A stretch of DNA of 64,000 bases from Vulcaniibacterium gelatinicum (GTDB taxonomy: Bacteria; Pseudomonadota; Gammaproteobacteria; Xanthomonadales; Xanthomonadaceae). The DNA lies in contig NZ_VNKO01000001.1 in NCBI RefSeq assembly GCF_008033445.1, forward strand, positions 1 through 64,000, given 5' to 3'. The notes under the pieces were generated by a model that worked only from the letters and a program-made list of their open reading frames with translations, made no database searches and was not told the DNA's origin. Positions 9,846 to 19,368 of this stretch are shown here, in pieces (position 1 is the first letter of the stretch; the number at the start of each line of letters is the position of its first letter). The position numbers and the translations under genes were made by a program.

Positions 9846-10421
9846 ATGTCTTCGAAAATGCCCGCCTTCGCTGCTTTCCTGCTGCTTGCGCTCGCCGCCT
9901 GCCAGCGCGAAGCGCCGCCGGCGCAGGAGGCCGGGGCCGATCCGGCCTCCGCCACGGCAACACCGGCCCCGGAGGCCGAGACCGGCGCCACGGCCGCGCT
10001 GCCCGCCCCGGCCGATGCAGCCGCGCCGGCCGACGATCCGCTCGCCGGCACCGACGCGATCGCGGTCGAGGACCACGGCAACGCGGCCAGCGCCGGCTTC
10101 GACAGCAAGGGCTTCGCCGGGATCTTCCGCGGCACCCTGCCCTGCGCCGACTGCCCGGGCATCGAAACCCGGCTCCAGCTCGAGGCCGACGGCAGCTACA
10201 CGCTGGAGGAGACCTATCTCGAGCGCGGCGGCCCGTACGCCAGCAACGGCACCTGGACCGCCGAGGAGAACGGCAAGCGCCTGCGCCTGGATCCGAACGG
10301 CAAGGACCAGGACGACCGCCTGTACGCGATCCTGTCCCAGGACCGCCTGCGCCTGCTCGACACCGCCGGCGGCCCGATCGAGAGCGGCCTGCCCTACGAG
10401 CTGGCGCGTGCCGCACAATAA
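9846..10421 (+). CDS. NlpE-like lipoprotein
   Basis: A predicted lipoprotein of 191 residues with the lipobox LALAAC (Cys19), a Pro/Ala-rich linker to about residue 75, and an NlpE N-terminal-type beta-barrel domain marked by PCADCPGIETRLQL. The CxxC in this motif matches the metal- or redox-sensing CxxC of NlpE. NlpE monitors lipoprotein traffic and copper at the outer membrane and activates the Cpx system in E. coli; here there is no C-terminal OB domain, which is common in short homologues. The start was chosen for the signal peptide. Confidence 0.8.
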   Translation: MSSKMPAFAAFLLLALAACQREAPPAQEAGADPASATATPAPEAETGATAALPAPADAAAPADDPLAGTDAIAVEDHGNAASAGFDSKGFAGIFRGTLPCADCPGIETRLQLEADGSYTLEETYLERGGPYASNGTWTAEENGKRLRLDPNGKDQDDRLYAILSQDRLRLLDTAGGPIESGLPYELARAAQ

Positions 10422-10435
10422 CGCGCCCGTCCTCC

Positions 10436-10468
10436 GGCCGGGACCGCGCCGCAACGCCGGTCCCGGCC
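10436..10468 (+). terminator. Possible hairpin terminator after the NlpE-like gene
   Basis: An 11-bp stem (10436-10446 with 10458-10468, GGCCGGGACCG) with an 11-base loop lies 15 bases after the stop codon. There is no T-run, so it could equally be an RNA-stabilising hairpin. Confidence 0.35.
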
Positions 10469-10490
10469 GCCCGATGCACCTGTCCGCACC

Positions 10491-10994
10491 ATGGGCCGCT
10501 GGCGACCCCCTCCCGAGAAAAGCACCGCGCTGATCACGCGCGAAGGCCACGAACGCCTCAAGGCCGAGCTGGACGAACTCTGGCGGGTGCGCCGGCCCGA
10601 GGTGGTCAAGGCGCTCGCCGCCGCGGCCGCCGAGGGCGACCGCTCGGAGAACGCCGAGTACGCCTACCGCAAGAAGCAGCTCGGCGAGATCGACCGCCGG
10701 GTGCGCTACCTGACCAAGCGCCTGCAGGTGCTGCGCGTGGTGGACGCCGCGCCCGCCGACCGCGAGGCGGTGTTCTTCGGCGCCACGGTCGAGATCGAGA
10801 ACCTCGCCAACGGCGAGCTGAGCTGCTACCGGATCGTCGGGCCCGACGAGACCGACGCCCGCCGCGGCTGGATCAGCATTGACTCCCCGCTCGCCCGCGC
10901 GATGCTCAAGAAGCGTGTGGACGACGAGTTCGAGGCGATGCTGCCGGCCGGGTTGACCCGGTTCGCGATCGTGGAGGTCCGCTACGGCGCCTGA
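10491..10994 (+). CDS. greB: Transcription elongation factor GreB
   Basis: GreB stimulates cleavage of back-tracked RNA by RNA polymerase and so rescues stalled complexes. The 167-residue protein has the N-terminal coiled-coil with the acidic tip ([11 protein letters not shown], residues 42-52) and a C-terminal FKBP-like domain with RIVGPDETD. The basic PEKSTALIT start and the length separate it from GreA. Its 3' end overlaps the end of the convergent winged-helix/TPR regulator gene by 13 bases. Confidence 0.95.
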   Translation: MGRWRPPPEKSTALITREGHERLKAELDELWRVRRPEVVKALAAAAAEGDRSENAEYAYRKKQLGEIDRRVRYLTKRLQVLRVVDAAPADREAVFFGATVEIENLANGELSCYRIVGPDETDARRGWISIDSPLARAMLKKRVDDEFEAMLPAGLTRFAIVEVRYGA

Positions 10995-12919
10995 CGGGCC
11001 GCCTGCGCGCGTTGCGCCTGTCCGGAGGTCGCCTGCGACGCCACCGGCGCGTCCGGCAGGCCCAGGCGGCGACGGAAGTCGGCGTAGCGGGGATCGGCGC
11101 GCAAGGGCGCGTAGACGGAATCCACGTCCACCACCAGCAAGTAGGCGTCGCGTTGTTCCAGCGCCTGCTCGATGGCGGCGAAGGCCGCGTCGAGATCGTT
11201 GGCCGCGACATGGGTTTCGATGCAGTACGCAGGAGGCATCGCCCCGGCCCGGCACTGCTCGATGGACTGGGCCCGCTGAAAGCGCAGCAGCCCCTCCCCG
11301 CCCTGCGTGTCGAAGATGCGTCTGACCTCGCGCGCACGCTCGGCGTCGCCGCGCAGCAGCGCGGCGCGCTCCCATTCCCGCGCCCACTCCCGGTCCATGC
11401 GCTTGCGGGCGTAGGCGGTCCGCAGGAAGCTCGACGCGGGCCAGAACAGCGGGTCGAGCTCCAGCGTGTGCCGGCAGGCCGCGATCGCCTCGTCCAGGCG
11501 GTCCACGAACACGTAGTGGCGGCACAGCCCGCCCTGCACGAACGGCGAAAGCGGGGCCAGCGCCGCCGCCTGCCGGATTTCCGCCAGCGCCTCGCGGCGG
11601 CGCCCCGTCGCCAGCAGCAACAGGCTGTAGCGCTGGTGTGCCAAGGCATTGCCTGGATCCAGCGCGAGCGCCCGGCGCAACCGCTGCTCGGCCGCCGTCC
11701 AGTCCCAGTCGTAGGTCGCGTGGATCTGCCCCAGCGTGCTGTGCGCATCGGACAGGCCGTCGTCAATCTCGAGCGCGCGCATCACCGCCTTGCGGGCCAG
11801 CGGAACGACCCGGTGATGCGGCTCCCCGCCGAAGTTCGCCATGGCCAGATAGGCATCCGCGAGGCCCACGTAGGCCGGGGCGAATTCCGGATCGAGCGCA
11901 ATCGCGCGCTGGTAATGGCCGATGGCCGTCGCCAGCGATTCGTCGGTGAGCTTGTTCCAGAAGTGACGACCATGCAGGTAGGCATCGTAGGCGGCGGGAT
12001 CCACCGGTTTCGGCGGGGGCGGGGCACGCGAGGGGGCGACCTCGGCCACGACCTCGCGGGCGATCCGGCCGGCGATGCGTTGTTGCAGGCCGAGGATATC
12101 GCGCAGGTCTCCTTCGTAGGACTCGGCCCAGAGGTGGGTGTCGCGTGCGTCCACGAGCTGGGCGGTGATGCGGACCCGGTTCCCCTGGCGGAGCACGCTG
12201 CCTTCCACGAGCACGTCCGCATCGAGCTCCCGGGCGATCTTCGCCAGCGGCCGGTCCGGCGACCGGTAGCCGAGCATCGTGGTCCGTGACAGCACCCGCA
12301 GCCCGTCCTGCCGGGCGAGCTCGGTGATGAGCGCGTCGGTCATGCCGTCGGCGAAGTACTGCTGTGACGGGTCGTTGGACAGGTTCGCCAGCGGCAGCAC
12401 GGCGATCGTGCGCGGCACCGCGGATGCGCGCGGACGCCGGTCGGGGCCCAGCCCCACCAGCGCGGCCATGGCCACCGCGACCATGCCGGCCAGGGCCAGC
12501 CACGCGACACGACGGCGCCAGCGTGGAGACGCACGCTCACCCCCCGCATCGGCCGTCCCGATCATCGCCGATGCGCCCCCCATGGGCTCGGCGATCCGCA
12601 CGACCGGCACCAGCAGCCGGTACCCGCGGCGCGGCAGCGTCTCGACATAGCGCGGCGTCTCGCTGTCGTCGCCCAGCGCCGCGCGCAGTTTGCGCATGGC
12701 CGTGTTCAGGCCGACGTCGGTGTCTATGAAAGTCCTGTTCGGCCAGAGGCAAGCCTTCATGGCCTCGCGCGTGACCACCTCGCCCGCATGGGTCAGCAGC
12801 AGCTCCAGCACCTGGCAGGGATGGTCCTGCAGGTGCACGCGCTCACCCGATCGCCACAACTCGCCGCTGGCGGGATCGAAGTCGAAATCACCAAAACGGA
12901 GCAGCTCGCGCGACGCCAT
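10982..12919 (-). CDS. Winged-helix transmembrane regulator with TPR repeats
   Basis: A CadC-like membrane-bound regulator of 645 residues. Residues 1-105 form an OmpR/PhoB-type winged helix ([17 protein letters not shown] and [13 protein letters not shown] are typical). One transmembrane helix lies at about 137-157. A periplasmic TolB/adenylate-cyclase-associated domain follows ([16 protein letters not shown]), and the second half contains TPR repeats. There is no phospho-acceptor domain, so signalling probably goes directly through the membrane. The start at [12 protein letters not shown] was chosen because it opens the winged helix. It diverges from a frameshifted secreted cupin gene, a plausible former target. 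Confidence 0.88.
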   Translation of the reverse strand: MASRELLRFGDFDFDPASGELWRSGERVHLQDHPCQVLELLLTHAGEVVTREAMKACLWPNRTFIDTDVGLNTAMRKLRAALGDDSETPRYVETLPRRGYRLLVPVVRIAEPMGGASAMIGTADAGGERASPRWRRRVAWLALAGMVAVAMAALVGLGPDRRPRASAVPRTIAVLPLANLSNDPSQQYFADGMTDALITELARQDGLRVLSRTTMLGYRSPDRPLAKIARELDADVLVEGSVLRQGNRVRITAQLVDARDTHLWAESYEGDLRDILGLQQRIAGRIAREVVAEVAPSRAPPPPKPVDPAAYDAYLHGRHFWNKLTDESLATAIGHYQRAIALDPEFAPAYVGLADAYLAMANFGGEPHHRVVPLARKAVMRALEIDDGLSDAHSTLGQIHATYDWDWTAAEQRLRRALALDPGNALAHQRYSLLLLATGRRREALAEIRQAAALAPLSPFVQGGLCRHYVFVDRLDEAIAACRHTLELDPLFWPASSFLRTAYARKRMDREWAREWERAALLRGDAERAREVRRIFDTQGGEGLLRFQRAQSIEQCRAGAMPPAYCIETHVAANDLDAAFAAIEQALEQRDAYLLVVDVDSVYAPLRADPRYADFRRRLGLPDAPVASQATSGQAQRAQAARQAP

Positions 12920-13128
12920 GGGCACTCGCCTGCCCGGGAAGGGGCCGGAACAGCGACGGGACAGCCACAGGACAGACAACGTCCATGGCACGGCGGACGG
13001 GCCAGCCACACAGTGGGCCACCGTCCGCCGTCAGCCGGCCGCAGGGGAAGTCGCTGGACGGCGTCCTTCGCGCCCGGCAGGCCGGACGGGATCGGATCCA
13101 GACCCACCAGCTACAGAGGACACCCGCC

Positions 13129-13619
13129 ATGATCACCCGCCTGGCCATCATCGGCACCTGGTTCGCGGCGCTTCTCTCCGCGCCGGCCCTGGCCCAGTGC
13201 CCGTCCCCGCTCCCGCCGTTCCTGTCCTTCGGCATTGCCGACGAAGCACTGCACGAACACATCGTGATACCGCCCGCGAGACCCGGGGACGAGACCTGGC
13301 AGGCCAAGCTCCGCACCCAGGGAGGCACCGACATCTACGTCCAGAACGTCTGCCTCAATCCCGGTTTCAGCTCCGGCTGGCACCTCCACCCCGGCTTCCT
13401 GGTGTTGACCGTGGCGGAAGGGACGGTCCGGTCGAGTGGTACGACGAGGACTGCGTTCGGCACGTCTATCAGCAGGGCGACGTGTTCACCGAGAGCGCCA
13501 GCGCCCACAACGTGGTCAACTCCGGTACCGTACCGGCCCGCCTGACCGCGTTGTGGTTCATCCGCATGGGTGCGCCGCGCCGGACCAACGTCGCACCTCC
13601 GGCCTGCGCCACGCAGTGA
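13129..13619 (+). pseudogene. Secreted cupin protein, frameshifted
   Basis: A gene for a secreted cupin of about 163 residues, broken by a frameshift. The 5' part encodes a signal peptide (ending ALAQ) and the first cupin strands up to HLHPGFLVLTVAEGTV. Near 13425-13435 the coherent protein moves to another frame and continues EWYDEDCVRHVYQQ, then VFTESASAHNVVN, to a stop at 13617-13619. Restoring one base would rejoin the halves as GTV-x-VEWYDED. This is either a recent inactivation or a sequencing error. It diverges from the winged-helix/TPR regulator. Confidence 0.75.
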
Positions 13620-13670
13620 CGACCATGTCGGCTGCGGCGGGACGCAACGACGCGATCCCGCCCGCGGGCC

Positions 13671-14042
13671 TCACGGCTTCGCCTCGCGCAGCTCGATCAC
13701 CAGCGCCTTGACCCGGGTGCCGCCGATGTTCTCGGCGGAATGGGTTTCGGCCGGCATCCACACGGTCTGGCCGACGGTGAACTCGGCGTCGCCCGGCTGG
13801 CCGCCGGCCGGGGTGATGCGCAGCTTGCCGGGTTCGAGCACGTAGACCAGGTGCGGCGGGTGCGAGTGGCTGGCGATCTTCTCGCCGGGCTCGAAGGTCA
13901 CCTCGCACAAGCGCACCTGTGCGTTCTCGAACTTGCACTCGTAGATGTCCGGGGCGACCACGGCCGGATCCTGGGCGAGTGCGGGCAGGGCCAGCGGCAG
14001 CAGGCCGCCTGCGGCCAGCAGCCGCGCGACGATGGCGTTCAT
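13671..14042 (-). CDS. Secreted cupin-domain protein
   Basis: A small exported protein of 123 residues. The signal peptide ends near LPALAQ, followed by a single cupin-2 barrel with HSHPPHLVYVLEPGKL, which holds the metal-binding histidines of motif 1, and a second motif around MPAETHSAEN. The catalytic or binding role is not known; such proteins are usually dioxygenase-like or ligand-binding. It converges on the frameshifted cupin gene. The start gives the complete signal peptide; the open frame extends upstream but overlaps the rimO end region without coding character. Confidence 0.75.
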   Translation of the reverse strand: MNAIVARLLAAGGLLPLALPALAQDPAVVAPDIYECKFENAQVRLCEVTFEPGEKIASHSHPPHLVYVLEPGKLRITPAGGQPGDAEFTVGQTVWMPAETHSAENIGGTRVKALVIELREAKP

Positions 14043-14154
14043 GGACGGTCTCCTCCCGGGGCGGAAGGCCCGGGTTGCACTCGGCCGAACGCCCGGGGCC
14101 GGCGCCTGCGGACAGCGCCAGCCCGCGGGGGGATGCAGTGTCCGACGAACGGCC

Positions 14155-15486
14155 TCAGGCCGGCAGCACGACCTCGCCGTAGAGGTCGTGCTCGTCGCTG
14201 CCCAGGATCTCCACGTCCACGAACCGGCCCGGCTCGAGGCCGGCCGCGGCACCGTTCTGGATCTGCACCAGGCCGTCGATCTCCGGCGCGTCGGCCATCG
14301 AGCGGGCCAGCGCGAGTTCGCCGTCCAGCGCGTCCACCAGGCAGCGCTGCACGGTGCCGACCTTGGCTTCGAGCTTCGCCGCCGAGATCTCCGCCTGGCG
14401 CTCCATGAAGCGGGCCAGGCGCTCCTGCCTGACCTCCTCCGGCACCGGGTCGGGCAGCGCGTTCGCGGCCGCGCCTTCGACCGGGGAATAGGCGAAGGCG
14501 CCGACGCGGTCGAGCTGCGCCTGGTCGAGAAATGCGAGCAGTTCCTCGAACTCGGCCTCGGTTTCGCCGGGGAAGCCGACGATGAAGGTGCTGCGGATCG
14601 TCAGCTCCGGGCAGATCGCGCGCCAGCGCTGGATGCGCTCGAGCGTCTTCTCCACCGCGCCCGGGCGCTTCATCAGCTTGAGGATGCGCGGGCTGGCGTG
14701 CTGGAACGGGATGTCGAGGTACGGCAGCAGCCTGCCTTCGGCCATCAGCGGGATCACCTCGTCCACGTGCGGATACGGATAGACGTAGTGCAGGCGCGTC
14801 CACACGCCGAGTTCGGCCAGCCCTTCGCACAGCGCCTTCATCCGGGTCTGCCAGGCGCGGCCGCGCCATTCGCGCTCGGCATACCCGAGGTCCACACCGT
14901 AGGCGCTGGTGTCCTGGGAGATGACCAGCAGCTCCCTGACGCCGCCCATCACCAGCTTCTCGGCCTCGCGCAGCACCTCGTCCACCGGGCGCGAGACCAG
15001 GTCGCCGCGCATCGAGGGAATGATGCAGAAGCTGCAGCGGTGATTGCAGCCTTCGGAGATCTTCAGGTAGGCGTAGTGCCTGGGCGTCAGTTTCAGTCCG
15101 TAGTCCGGCACCAGGTCGAGGAACGGGTCGTGCTTCGGCGGCAGCGCGGCGTGCACCGCGTTCATCACGCTGGCGTAGTCCTGCGGGCCGGTGATCGCCA
15201 GCACGTCCGGATGCGTCTCGCGGATCAGCTCGGCGCGCTTGCCCAGGCAGCCGGTGACGATGACCTTGCCGTTCTCGGCCAGCGCCTCGCCGATGGCGTC
15301 GAGCGATTCCTCCACCGCGGCATCTATGAAGCCGCAGGTGTTGACCACGACGACGTCGGCGTCGTCGTAGGTCTGGACGATGTCGTAGCCCTCGACCTTG
15401 AGCTGGGTGAGGATGCGCTCGGAATCCACCAGCGCCTTGGGGCAGCCGAGGCTGACGAATCCGACTTTGGGGTTGGCCAGGGACAT
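14155..15486 (-). CDS. rimO: Ribosomal protein S12 methylthiotransferase RimO
   Basis: A radical-SAM enzyme that adds a methylthio group to Asp89 (E. coli number) of ribosomal protein S12. The 443 residues comprise an UPF0004 domain ([29 protein letters not shown] supply three cluster cysteines), a radical-SAM domain with the CxxxCxxC motif in [17 protein letters not shown], and a C-terminal TRAM domain. [10 protein letters not shown] distinguishes it from MiaB. It diverges from the dienelactone hydrolase gene. Confidence 0.97.
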   Translation of the reverse strand: MSLANPKVGFVSLGCPKALVDSERILTQLKVEGYDIVQTYDDADVVVVNTCGFIDAAVEESLDAIGEALAENGKVIVTGCLGKRAELIRETHPDVLAITGPQDYASVMNAVHAALPPKHDPFLDLVPDYGLKLTPRHYAYLKISEGCNHRCSFCIIPSMRGDLVSRPVDEVLREAEKLVMGGVRELLVISQDTSAYGVDLGYAEREWRGRAWQTRMKALCEGLAELGVWTRLHYVYPYPHVDEVIPLMAEGRLLPYLDIPFQHASPRILKLMKRPGAVEKTLERIQRWRAICPELTIRSTFIVGFPGETEAEFEELLAFLDQAQLDRVGAFAYSPVEGAAANALPDPVPEEVRQERLARFMERQAEISAAKLEAKVGTVQRCLVDALDGELALARSMADAPEIDGLVQIQNGAAAGLEPGRFVDVEILGSDEHDLYGEVVLPA

Positions 15487-15527
15487 GGATTCCGGGATCG
15501 CCGCCGGCAGGTCGCGGCGGGCGCGGA

Positions 15528-15533
15528 ATTATA
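15528..15533 (-). promoter_or_regulatory. Candidate -10 box of rimO
   Basis: A perfect TATAAT on the minus strand, 41 bases upstream of the rimO ATG, in a G+C-rich setting where such matches are rare. No good -35 is seen at 16-18 bases. Confidence 0.45.
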
Positions 15534-15628
15534 GGCGGCCGCTGCGGGGCGGCCCTGAACGCCGGCCGCCGGGCGGCCGCTGACGGCCCGTCCCGGTCGG
15601 GCGTAGGATGGGCCGCGGAGGTGCCGCC

Positions 15629-16300
15629 ATGGGCGAATGGATCCCGTCATTGACCACGGCGTTGGGCCCGGTGCGGGCCTGGCGGGCGCGGCCGGAGCGG
15701 CCGTCCCGCGGCGGCGTGATCGTGGTGCAGGAGATCTTCGGGGTCAACCCGCACATCCGCGCGGTCGCCGAACGCTTCGCCGAGGCCGGCTTCACCGCGC
15801 TGGCGCCGGCCATGTTCGACGTGCTGCGGCCCGACGTCGAACTCCGCTACGACGACGGCGGCATCATCCGCGGCCGCGAGCTGGTGTCCGAGCTCGGCTT
15901 CGACGGCGCGCTGTCCATCGTCTCGGCCGCCGCGCACTGGCTGCGCGAGGCCGGGCACAACGTCGGCGTGGTCGGCTTCTGCTGGGGCGGCACGGTCGCG
16001 TTCCTGAGCTGCACCCGGCTGTCGCTGCCGGCGGTGGACTACTACGGCGCGCGCAGCGTGCCGTTCCTCGGCGAACCGGCGCGCGCGCCGCTGATGTGCC
16101 ATTTCGGCGAGCTCGACGCCAGCATCCCCCCGGCCGACGTCACCCTGCACCGGCAGAAGCAGCCGCAGGCCCGGATCTTCGTTTACCCCGGCGCGGACCA
16201 CGCCTTCAACCGCGACGTGGACCCGCGCGTGTACCACCCGCAGGCCGCCGCGCTCGCGTGGCAGCGGACGGTGGATTTCCTCGCGGAGCACCTGCGATGA
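15629..16300 (+). CDS. Dienelactone hydrolase family protein
   Basis: An alpha/beta-hydrolase of 223 residues. The nucleophile elbow GFCWGG contains the catalytic Cys typical of dienelactone hydrolases, with an Asp in GELDASIP and a His in GADHAFN completing the triad; VVQEIFGVN is the oxyanion-side signature. The substrate is unknown, since many family members act on other small esters. The ATG at 15629 has a perfect GGAGGT six bases upstream and is preferred over an ATG at 15608. Its stop overlaps the start of the HIT gene by four bases. Confidence 0.88.
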   Translation: MGEWIPSLTTALGPVRAWRARPERPSRGGVIVVQEIFGVNPHIRAVAERFAEAGFTALAPAMFDVLRPDVELRYDDGGIIRGRELVSELGFDGALSIVSAAAHWLREAGHNVGVVGFCWGGTVAFLSCTRLSLPAVDYYGARSVPFLGEPARAPLMCHFGELDASIPPADVTLHRQKQPQARIFVYPGADHAFNRDVDPRVYHPQAAALAWQRTVDFLAEHLR

Positions 16301-16722
16301 ACCGGCACCACCACGACCACTGGCAGCTGCACCCGCAGCTCGCCGACGACACCCACCCGGTGGCGCACTGGCCGTTGAGCGAGTTGCGGCTGATGGACGA
16401 CGCCAACCACCCCTGGCTGATCCTGGTGCCGCGCGTGCCCGACGCGGTGGAGCTGGTGGACCTGGGGCCGCCGCAGCAGGCCGAGCTGATGCGCGAGATG
16501 GACCGGGCGAGCCGACTGCTGCAGAAAGCGTTCAAGCCGGACAAGCTCAACGTGGCCGCGCTCGGCAACCTGGTGCCGCAGCTGCACGTGCATCTGATCG
16601 CCCGCTACCACCACGACATCGCCTGGCCGAAGCCGGTCTGGGGCACCGCGACCGCGCGCCCGTACGCGCCGGAGGCGCTGGTGCAGCGCATCGAGCTGTT
16701 GCGGGCCGCGCTCGGGGCGTGA
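16297..16722 (+). CDS. HIT family protein
   Basis: A 141-residue histidine-triad protein, likely a nucleotide hydrolase or transferase. The triad is seen as QLHVHLIAR near residue 100, and WLILVPRVPDAVEL matches the N-terminal part of the fold. It sits in a run of overlapping genes: ATGA overlap with the hydrolase before it and GTGA overlap with pxpB after it, so the three are probably translated together. A specific role in oxoproline metabolism is not evident. Confidence 0.88.
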   Translation: MNRHHHDHWQLHPQLADDTHPVAHWPLSELRLMDDANHPWLILVPRVPDAVELVDLGPPQQAELMREMDRASRLLQKAFKPDKLNVAALGNLVPQLHVHLIARYHHDIAWPKPVWGTATARPYAPEALVQRIELLRAALGA

Positions 16723-17420
16723 ACGCGACCGAGGCCGACCTCCAGCCGCTGGCCGACGACGCCTGGCTGCTCCGCTTCGGCGACGCGATCGCACCGGCCA
16801 CCCTCGCCCGCGTCCATGCGCTGTGCGCGCGGGTGCGTGCAGCGTCGCCGCCGTGGCTGCGCGACCTGGTCCCCGCCTACGCCAGCGTGGGCGTGTTCTT
16901 CGATCCCGCCGTGGCCGATGCCGAGGCCGTGCGCGACTGGCTGCGGCAACAGTGCGCGGCACTGGACGAGGATTCCGTCGCCGCCACACCGACGCGCACG
17001 GTGGAAATTCCGGTGGCGTACGGCGGCGAGTTCGGCCCCGACCTGGAGGCGGCCGCGCAGGCGCTCGGGATCCCGGCCGACGCGCTCGCCGCGCGCCATG
17101 CCGCCGGCGATTACACGGTGGCAATGATCGGTTTCGCGCCGGGCTTTCCCTACCTGGCCGGGCTGGATCCCGCGCTCGCCCTGCCGCGCCTGGCCACGCC
17201 GCGCACGCGCGTGCCGGCCGGCAGCGTCGCCATCGGTGGCGCGCAGACCGGGATCTATCCGCGCGAGAGCCCCGGCGGCTGGCGCCTGCTCGGACGTACG
17301 CCGCTGCGCCTGTTCGATCCGCAGCGCACGCCGCCGGCCCTGCTCGCGCCCGGCGACCGGGTGCGCTTCCGCGCGATCGGCGCGGACGAATTCGCCCGCC
17401 TCGCGGCCCGCGAATCATGA
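16719..17420 (+). CDS. pxpB: 5-oxoprolinase subunit PxpB
   Basis: One of three subunits of the prokaryotic ATP-dependent 5-oxoprolinase, which opens 5-oxoproline (pyroglutamate) to glutamate. The 233 residues match the carboxyltransferase subdomain C/D family (KipI/allophanate hydrolase subunit 1), with FAPGFPYLAGLD, TRVPAGSVAIGG and GIYPRESPGGW. The GTG start overlaps the preceding stop, and the gene overlaps pxpC by four bases. The nearby pxpA supports the PxpB name over KipI. Confidence 0.93.
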   Translation: MNATEADLQPLADDAWLLRFGDAIAPATLARVHALCARVRAASPPWLRDLVPAYASVGVFFDPAVADAEAVRDWLRQQCAALDEDSVAATPTRTVEIPVAYGGEFGPDLEAAAQALGIPADALAARHAAGDYTVAMIGFAPGFPYLAGLDPALALPRLATPRTRVPAGSVAIGGAQTGIYPRESPGGWRLLGRTPLRLFDPQRTPPALLAPGDRVRFRAIGADEFARLAARES

Positions 17421-18376
17421 GCCTGCACGTGCTCGCCCCCGGCCTGCTGACCACGGTCCAGGACCGTGGCCGCGAAGGCTGGCGCCACCTGGGCGTGGCG
17501 CGCGCGGGCGCGCTCGATCCGTTCGCCGCCGCGCTCGCCAACCGTCTGGTCGGCAATCCGGAGGACGCCGCGGTGCTCGAGATCACCCTGCTCGGCCCGA
17601 CCCTGCAATGGGCGCAGCCGCTGCGCATCGCGCTGTGCGGCGCGCCGTGGCCGATGCGGTTCGAGGCCGCCTCCGGCGCGGACTGCACACTGCCCACGGG
17701 CCGGCCGCTGGCGCTGCCAGCCGGAACCTTGCGGCTCGGTGCGGCACGCGAGGGCGCACGCGCCTGGCTGGCGGTGGCCGGCGGGCTGGACGTGCCGGTG
17801 GTGCTGGGCAGCCGCAGCACCGACCTGCGTGGCGGCTTCGGCGGCCTCGACGGTCGGCCCCTGCGCCGCGGCGACGTGCTCGGCCTGCTGGCGCCGCCGG
17901 ACATCGCCTGCACCGCACCGCGCCATCCGGCCTGGTGGGTGGATCCGCTGGCCGGCGCGCCGCGCACGGCGCCGCTGCGCTACGTGCCCACCTCGCATCC
18001 CGCCGCCGCGCGGCTGGCCGGCCAGGATTGGCGCGTGCAGGCGAGCAGCGACCGCCAGGGCCTGCGCCTGGCGGGCGCGGCGCTCCCGGGCGCGAGCGGC
18101 AGCGCGATCTCGGAGGCGGTCGCGCCGGGCACCATCCAGTTGCCGCCCGACGGCCAGCCGATCGTGCTGCTGGCCGACGCGCAGACGGTCGGCGGCTATC
18201 CGCGGCTCGGCCACGTGATCGCCGCCGACCTGCCGCGCCTGGCGCAGCTGCGTCCGGGCGACGCGCTGCGCCTGAGCCCGTGCGATGCCGCGACCGCCCG
18301 CGCGCTGGCTTGCGCCGCGCGCGTACGGATGGCCAGAATCGGGCTCGCCGTCGCCAGCCGTCTCGCCTCGGCCTGA
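17417..18376 (+). CDS. pxpC: 5-oxoprolinase subunit PxpC
   Basis: The second carboxyltransferase-like subunit of 5-oxoprolinase (KipA/allophanate hydrolase subunit 2 family), forming a complex with PxpB that acts on the phosphorylated intermediate. The 319 residues include LLTTVQDRGREGWRHLGV at the start and RLGHVIAADLPRLAQLRPGD near the end, both family hallmarks. It overlaps pxpB by four bases. Between it and pxpA lies only a 60-residue membrane-protein gene. Confidence 0.93.
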   Translation: MSLHVLAPGLLTTVQDRGREGWRHLGVARAGALDPFAAALANRLVGNPEDAAVLEITLLGPTLQWAQPLRIALCGAPWPMRFEAASGADCTLPTGRPLALPAGTLRLGAAREGARAWLAVAGGLDVPVVLGSRSTDLRGGFGGLDGRPLRRGDVLGLLAPPDIACTAPRHPAWWVDPLAGAPRTAPLRYVPTSHPAAARLAGQDWRVQASSDRQGLRLAGAALPGASGSAISEAVAPGTIQLPPDGQPIVLLADAQTVGGYPRLGHVIAADLPRLAQLRPGDALRLSPCDAATARALACAARVRMARIGLAVASRLASA

Positions 18377-18404
18377 TCCCGTCCACGCCTGCCTGGGAAT
18401 CCCG

Positions 18405-18587
18405 ATGAAATCCAACCTCACCGGCGCACTCGTCCTGATCGCGATCGGCACCCTGTTCCTGTTGCGCAACCTCGACCTGATCGACATGGACCTGGGCGAC
18501 CTGATCTCCACCTGGTGGCCGGCGATCCTGATCGTGGTCGGCGTGGGCATGCTGTTGAAGCGCGACGCCGATTCCAAGCAGCCCTAG
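18405..18587 (+). CDS. Small membrane protein (LiaI/LiaF-like TM region)
   Basis: A 60-residue protein with two hydrophobic segments (residues 6-20 and 37-50) joined by NLDLIDMDLGDL, ending in a basic tail. It resembles the DUF5668/LiaF transmembrane-region family, whose function is mostly unknown. Its position inside the pxp gene run, with no terminator on either side, suggests co-transcription, but nothing in the sequence links it to oxoproline. Confidence 0.75.
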   Translation: MKSNLTGALVLIAIGTLFLLRNLDLIDMDLGDLISTWWPAILIVVGVGMLLKRDADSKQP

Positions 18588-18603
18588 CCGCGCGGTCGCC
18601 GCC

Positions 18604-19356
18604 GTGCCGCACAGCCTCGACTTCAACTGCGATCTGGGCGAAGGCTGCGGCGACGACGCGGCGATCATGCCCTGGATCAGCTCGGCCAACATCGCCTGCG
18701 GCGGCCACGCCGGCGATGAGGGGAGCATGCGCGCGACGCTGCGCCTGTGCCGTGCGCACGGCGTCGCCGCCGGCGCGCATCCGGGCTATGCCGATCCGGC
18801 GCATTTCGGCCGCCGCGCCCTCGCCCTGCCGCCCGGGGAGATCGCGGCCCTGGTCCGCGACCAGCTCGCCCGGCTGGCGGCCATCGCCGCCGAGGAAGGC
18901 GTGCGCCTGACCCACGTCAAGCCGCACGGCGCGCTCTACAACGTGGCCGCCGACGATCCCGCGGTGGCCGAAGCGATCGCCGCGGCCGTGGCCGGGTTCG
19001 ATCCCGCCCTCGTCCTGGTCGGACTGTCGGGCTCGCAGCTCCCGGCGGCGGGCGCCGCGGCGGGCCTGCGCGTGGCGCACGAGGTCTTCGCCGAGCGCGG
19101 CTACGACCGCCACGGCCGCCTGCTGCCGCGCGGTGCGCCGGGCGCGGTGCTGGACTCGCTCGACGCCGCCCTCGCCCAGGTGCGCGAATTCGTGCGCCAC
19201 GGCCGCGTCATCGCCGCCGACGGCACGCCGGTGCCGCTGCACGCGGACACCCTCTGCCTGCACGGCGACCGCCCCGACGCGCCCGCCTTCGCGCGGGCGC
19301 TGCACACGGCGCTGGTCGCCGAGGGCCTGCGCATCCGGCCGCTGGCCGCCGCCTGA
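18604..19356 (+). CDS. pxpA: 5-oxoprolinase subunit PxpA
   Basis: The LamB/YcsF-family subunit of 5-oxoprolinase. PxpA is thought to catalyse the ATP-dependent step or to channel the labile phosphorylated intermediate to PxpBC. The 250 residues begin with LDFNCDLGEGCGDD, then SANIACGGHAGD, GAHPGY and HVKPHGALYN, a dense set of family motifs. The start is GTG. A 16-base gap follows the small membrane protein gene, and the permease genes begin 12 bases after its stop. Confidence 0.95.
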   Translation: MPHSLDFNCDLGEGCGDDAAIMPWISSANIACGGHAGDEGSMRATLRLCRAHGVAAGAHPGYADPAHFGRRALALPPGEIAALVRDQLARLAAIAAEEGVRLTHVKPHGALYNVAADDPAVAEAIAAAVAGFDPALVLVGLSGSQLPAAGAAAGLRVAHEVFAERGYDRHGRLLPRGAPGAVLDSLDAALAQVREFVRHGRVIAADGTPVPLHADTLCLHGDRPDAPAFARALHTALVAEGLRIRPLAAA

Positions 19357-19368
19357 GGACTCCATCCG

